6,543 bases of DNA, from contig CAMLDZ010000150.1 in the NCBI GenBank assembly GCA_946478985.1, forward strand, positions 1 to 6,543, given 5' to 3'. This DNA is from an uncultured Solimonas sp. Its GTDB lineage: Bacteria; Pseudomonadota; Gammaproteobacteria; Nevskiales; Nevskiaceae. Shown here piece by piece: positions 5,661-6,543 of this stretch (its first letter is position 1; each line of letters opens with the position of its first letter). The notes under the pieces are model-generated. The model did not search any database. It was not told the origin of the DNA and saw only the letters and a program-made list of their open reading frames with translations. The position numbers and the translations under genes were made by a program.

Positions 5661-6543
5661 CTATTTCAGCTTCAGCTCCAGGCGCTGGCCGCCGTCACCC
5701 GCCGCCGCGGCATTGACGATGAAGATCCGCTCCGGCGCGACACCCGCGCGCGCCAGCAGCGCCGCCTGCACCGCCTCCGCGCGCTGCCGGCCCAGCGTTT
5801 CCAGCGCCAGCGGTTCCGGCATCAGGCGGCCGCGCAGCGCCGGCGTCAGGAAGGCGAGCTGCGCGGCCGGCGTGTCGCTGTCCTTGGGATAGCGCACCTG
5901 GCTGCCGTACAGCTCGCGATAGGCGCGCTCCAGCGCCTTGAGCCGCGCCTTGTCGTCGAGCGCACCGGGCGGCACGCGCTGCGCGAGCGCCAGATCCGCC
6001 ATCGCCGCCGCATCGGCGGCGCCGCTCGCCATCGGCACGTCGAGGCGCAGCTGCGGCCGCTCCGCCAGCGCCTGCGCCAGCTTGTCGAGCTTGCCGCGCG
6101 CGGCGTCGTCGAGCTGCGCGGAACCGGCGGCGAAATCGACATACGCGAGTTCCTCGCCGCCGCCGAACAGCGAGCCGAGCGCCGCGAACGGCGCGGTGAC
6201 GATCTTGCTCAGCGTGTTCATCAGCACCGTGCGGACGATCTGGCCGTAAGAGAATTGCGGATCGTCGAGACTGCCGCCGACCGGCAGCTGCAGATCGATG
6301 ACGCCGTGGCGGTCCTTGAGCAGCGCCACCGCGAGCTTGATCGGCAGCGGCGCGGCGTCCTTGGAGCCAGTGGCCTCGCCGAACTCCAGCTGGTCGAGCA
6401 CGACGTGGTGCTCGGCCTGCAGCGCACGCTTGTCCAGGCGGTAGCGCAGCTCGGTACTGAGCTTGCCGCGCGCGATGTTGTAGCCGGCGAACTTGCCCGA
6501 ATACGGATTGAAGGTGCTCAGCTCGATGTTGCGGAAGCTGAGC
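5661..6543 (-). CDS. DUF748 (AsmA-like) envelope protein, C-terminal part (start outside the window)
   Basis: The frame is open to the right edge, so the N-terminus is missing; 293 residues are visible. The first 127 or so are characteristic of DUF748: FRNIELSTFNPYSGKFAGYN, then HHVVLDQLEFGEATGSKDA, LPIKLAVALLKDRHGVIDL, and VGGSLDDPQFSYGQI, followed by a conserved hydrophobic helix (about TVLMNTLSKIVTAPFAALGSLFGG). DUF748 proteins are long envelope proteins related to AsmA, a clan linked to lipid transport between membranes; the function of this family is not established. The last 160 residues (about 5661-6140) look OmpA-like: VDFAAGSAQLDDAARGKLDK at the front, and LGRQRAEAVQAALLARAGV with a final strand QRLELKLK at the end, separated by about 60 inserted residues. 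GTG at 6399-6401 is an internal codon, not the start. The lipoprotein gene follows 72 bp downstream. Confidence 0.92.
   Translation of the reverse strand, partial: LSFRNIELSTFNPYSGKFAGYNIARGKLSTELRYRLDKRALQAEHHVVLDQLEFGEATGSKDAAPLPIKLAVALLKDRHGVIDLQLPVGGSLDDPQFSYGQIVRTVLMNTLSKIVTAPFAALGSLFGGGEELAYVDFAAGSAQLDDAARGKLDKLAQALAERPQLRLDVPMASGAADAAAMADLALAQRVPPGALDDKARLKALERAYRELYGSQVRYPKDSDTPAAQLAFLTPALRGRLMPEPLALETLGRQRAEAVQAALLARAGVAPERIFIVNAAAAGDGGQRLELKLK

Noticed and set aside
1..6543. A new defence, mobile or biosynthetic system in this window
   Set aside because: All but one of the complete genes fall into conserved chromosomal families, there are no integrases, transposases, toxin-antitoxin pairs, repeats or compositional breaks, and the order is consistent with core genome.

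Overview
This window looks like a GC-rich proteobacterial chromosome segment, most likely from a gammaproteobacterium. HrpA, YbcJ-like, YgjP-like and DUF748 proteins all appear with sequences close to gammaproteobacterial versions. The strong G/C bias at third codon positions would suit a Xanthomonadales/Nevskiales-type organism, but that placement is inference. I see no insertion sequence, phage gene, tRNA, rRNA, CRISPR array or other sign of a mobile island. Genes are closely packed and no gene-free stretch reaches 300 bases.

Layout. At the left edge is the N-terminal third or less of the DEAH-box RNA helicase HrpA (minus strand, running off the window). It is divergent from a plus-strand DUF445 membrane protein. 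The DUF445 gene converges on a small glycine-zipper envelope protein, and a 13-bp perfect inverted repeat lies at the junction. From there to the right edge everything is on the minus strand. In transcription order (right to left) the genes are: a DUF748/AsmA-like envelope protein (C-terminal part only), a small lipoprotein of unknown family, a YbcJ-type S4 RNA-binding protein, a YgjP-type metal-dependent hydrolase, a glutathione S-transferase, a zinc-independent MDR oxidoreductase, and the glycine-zipper protein.

How they may work together. The YbcJ-like and YgjP-like genes are 10 bp apart, and the GST starts 34 bp after YgjP, so these three are likely co-transcribed. GST and the MDR oxidoreductase are both small-molecule redox/detoxification families, but 111 bp containing a weak hairpin separates them. 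DUF748, the lipoprotein, the glycine-zipper protein and DUF445 are all envelope proteins. The glycine-zipper gene has its own upstream region with a CTCAG-N6-TTCAG direct repeat placed as expected for an OmpR/PhoB-family response-regulator site.

Overall this is mostly conserved housekeeping and envelope content. I do not see a convincing new multi-gene system. The least explained elements are the small lipoprotein, the hairpin at the convergent junction, the putative operator, the S4-YgjP pairing, and the OmpA-like tail of the DUF748 protein.
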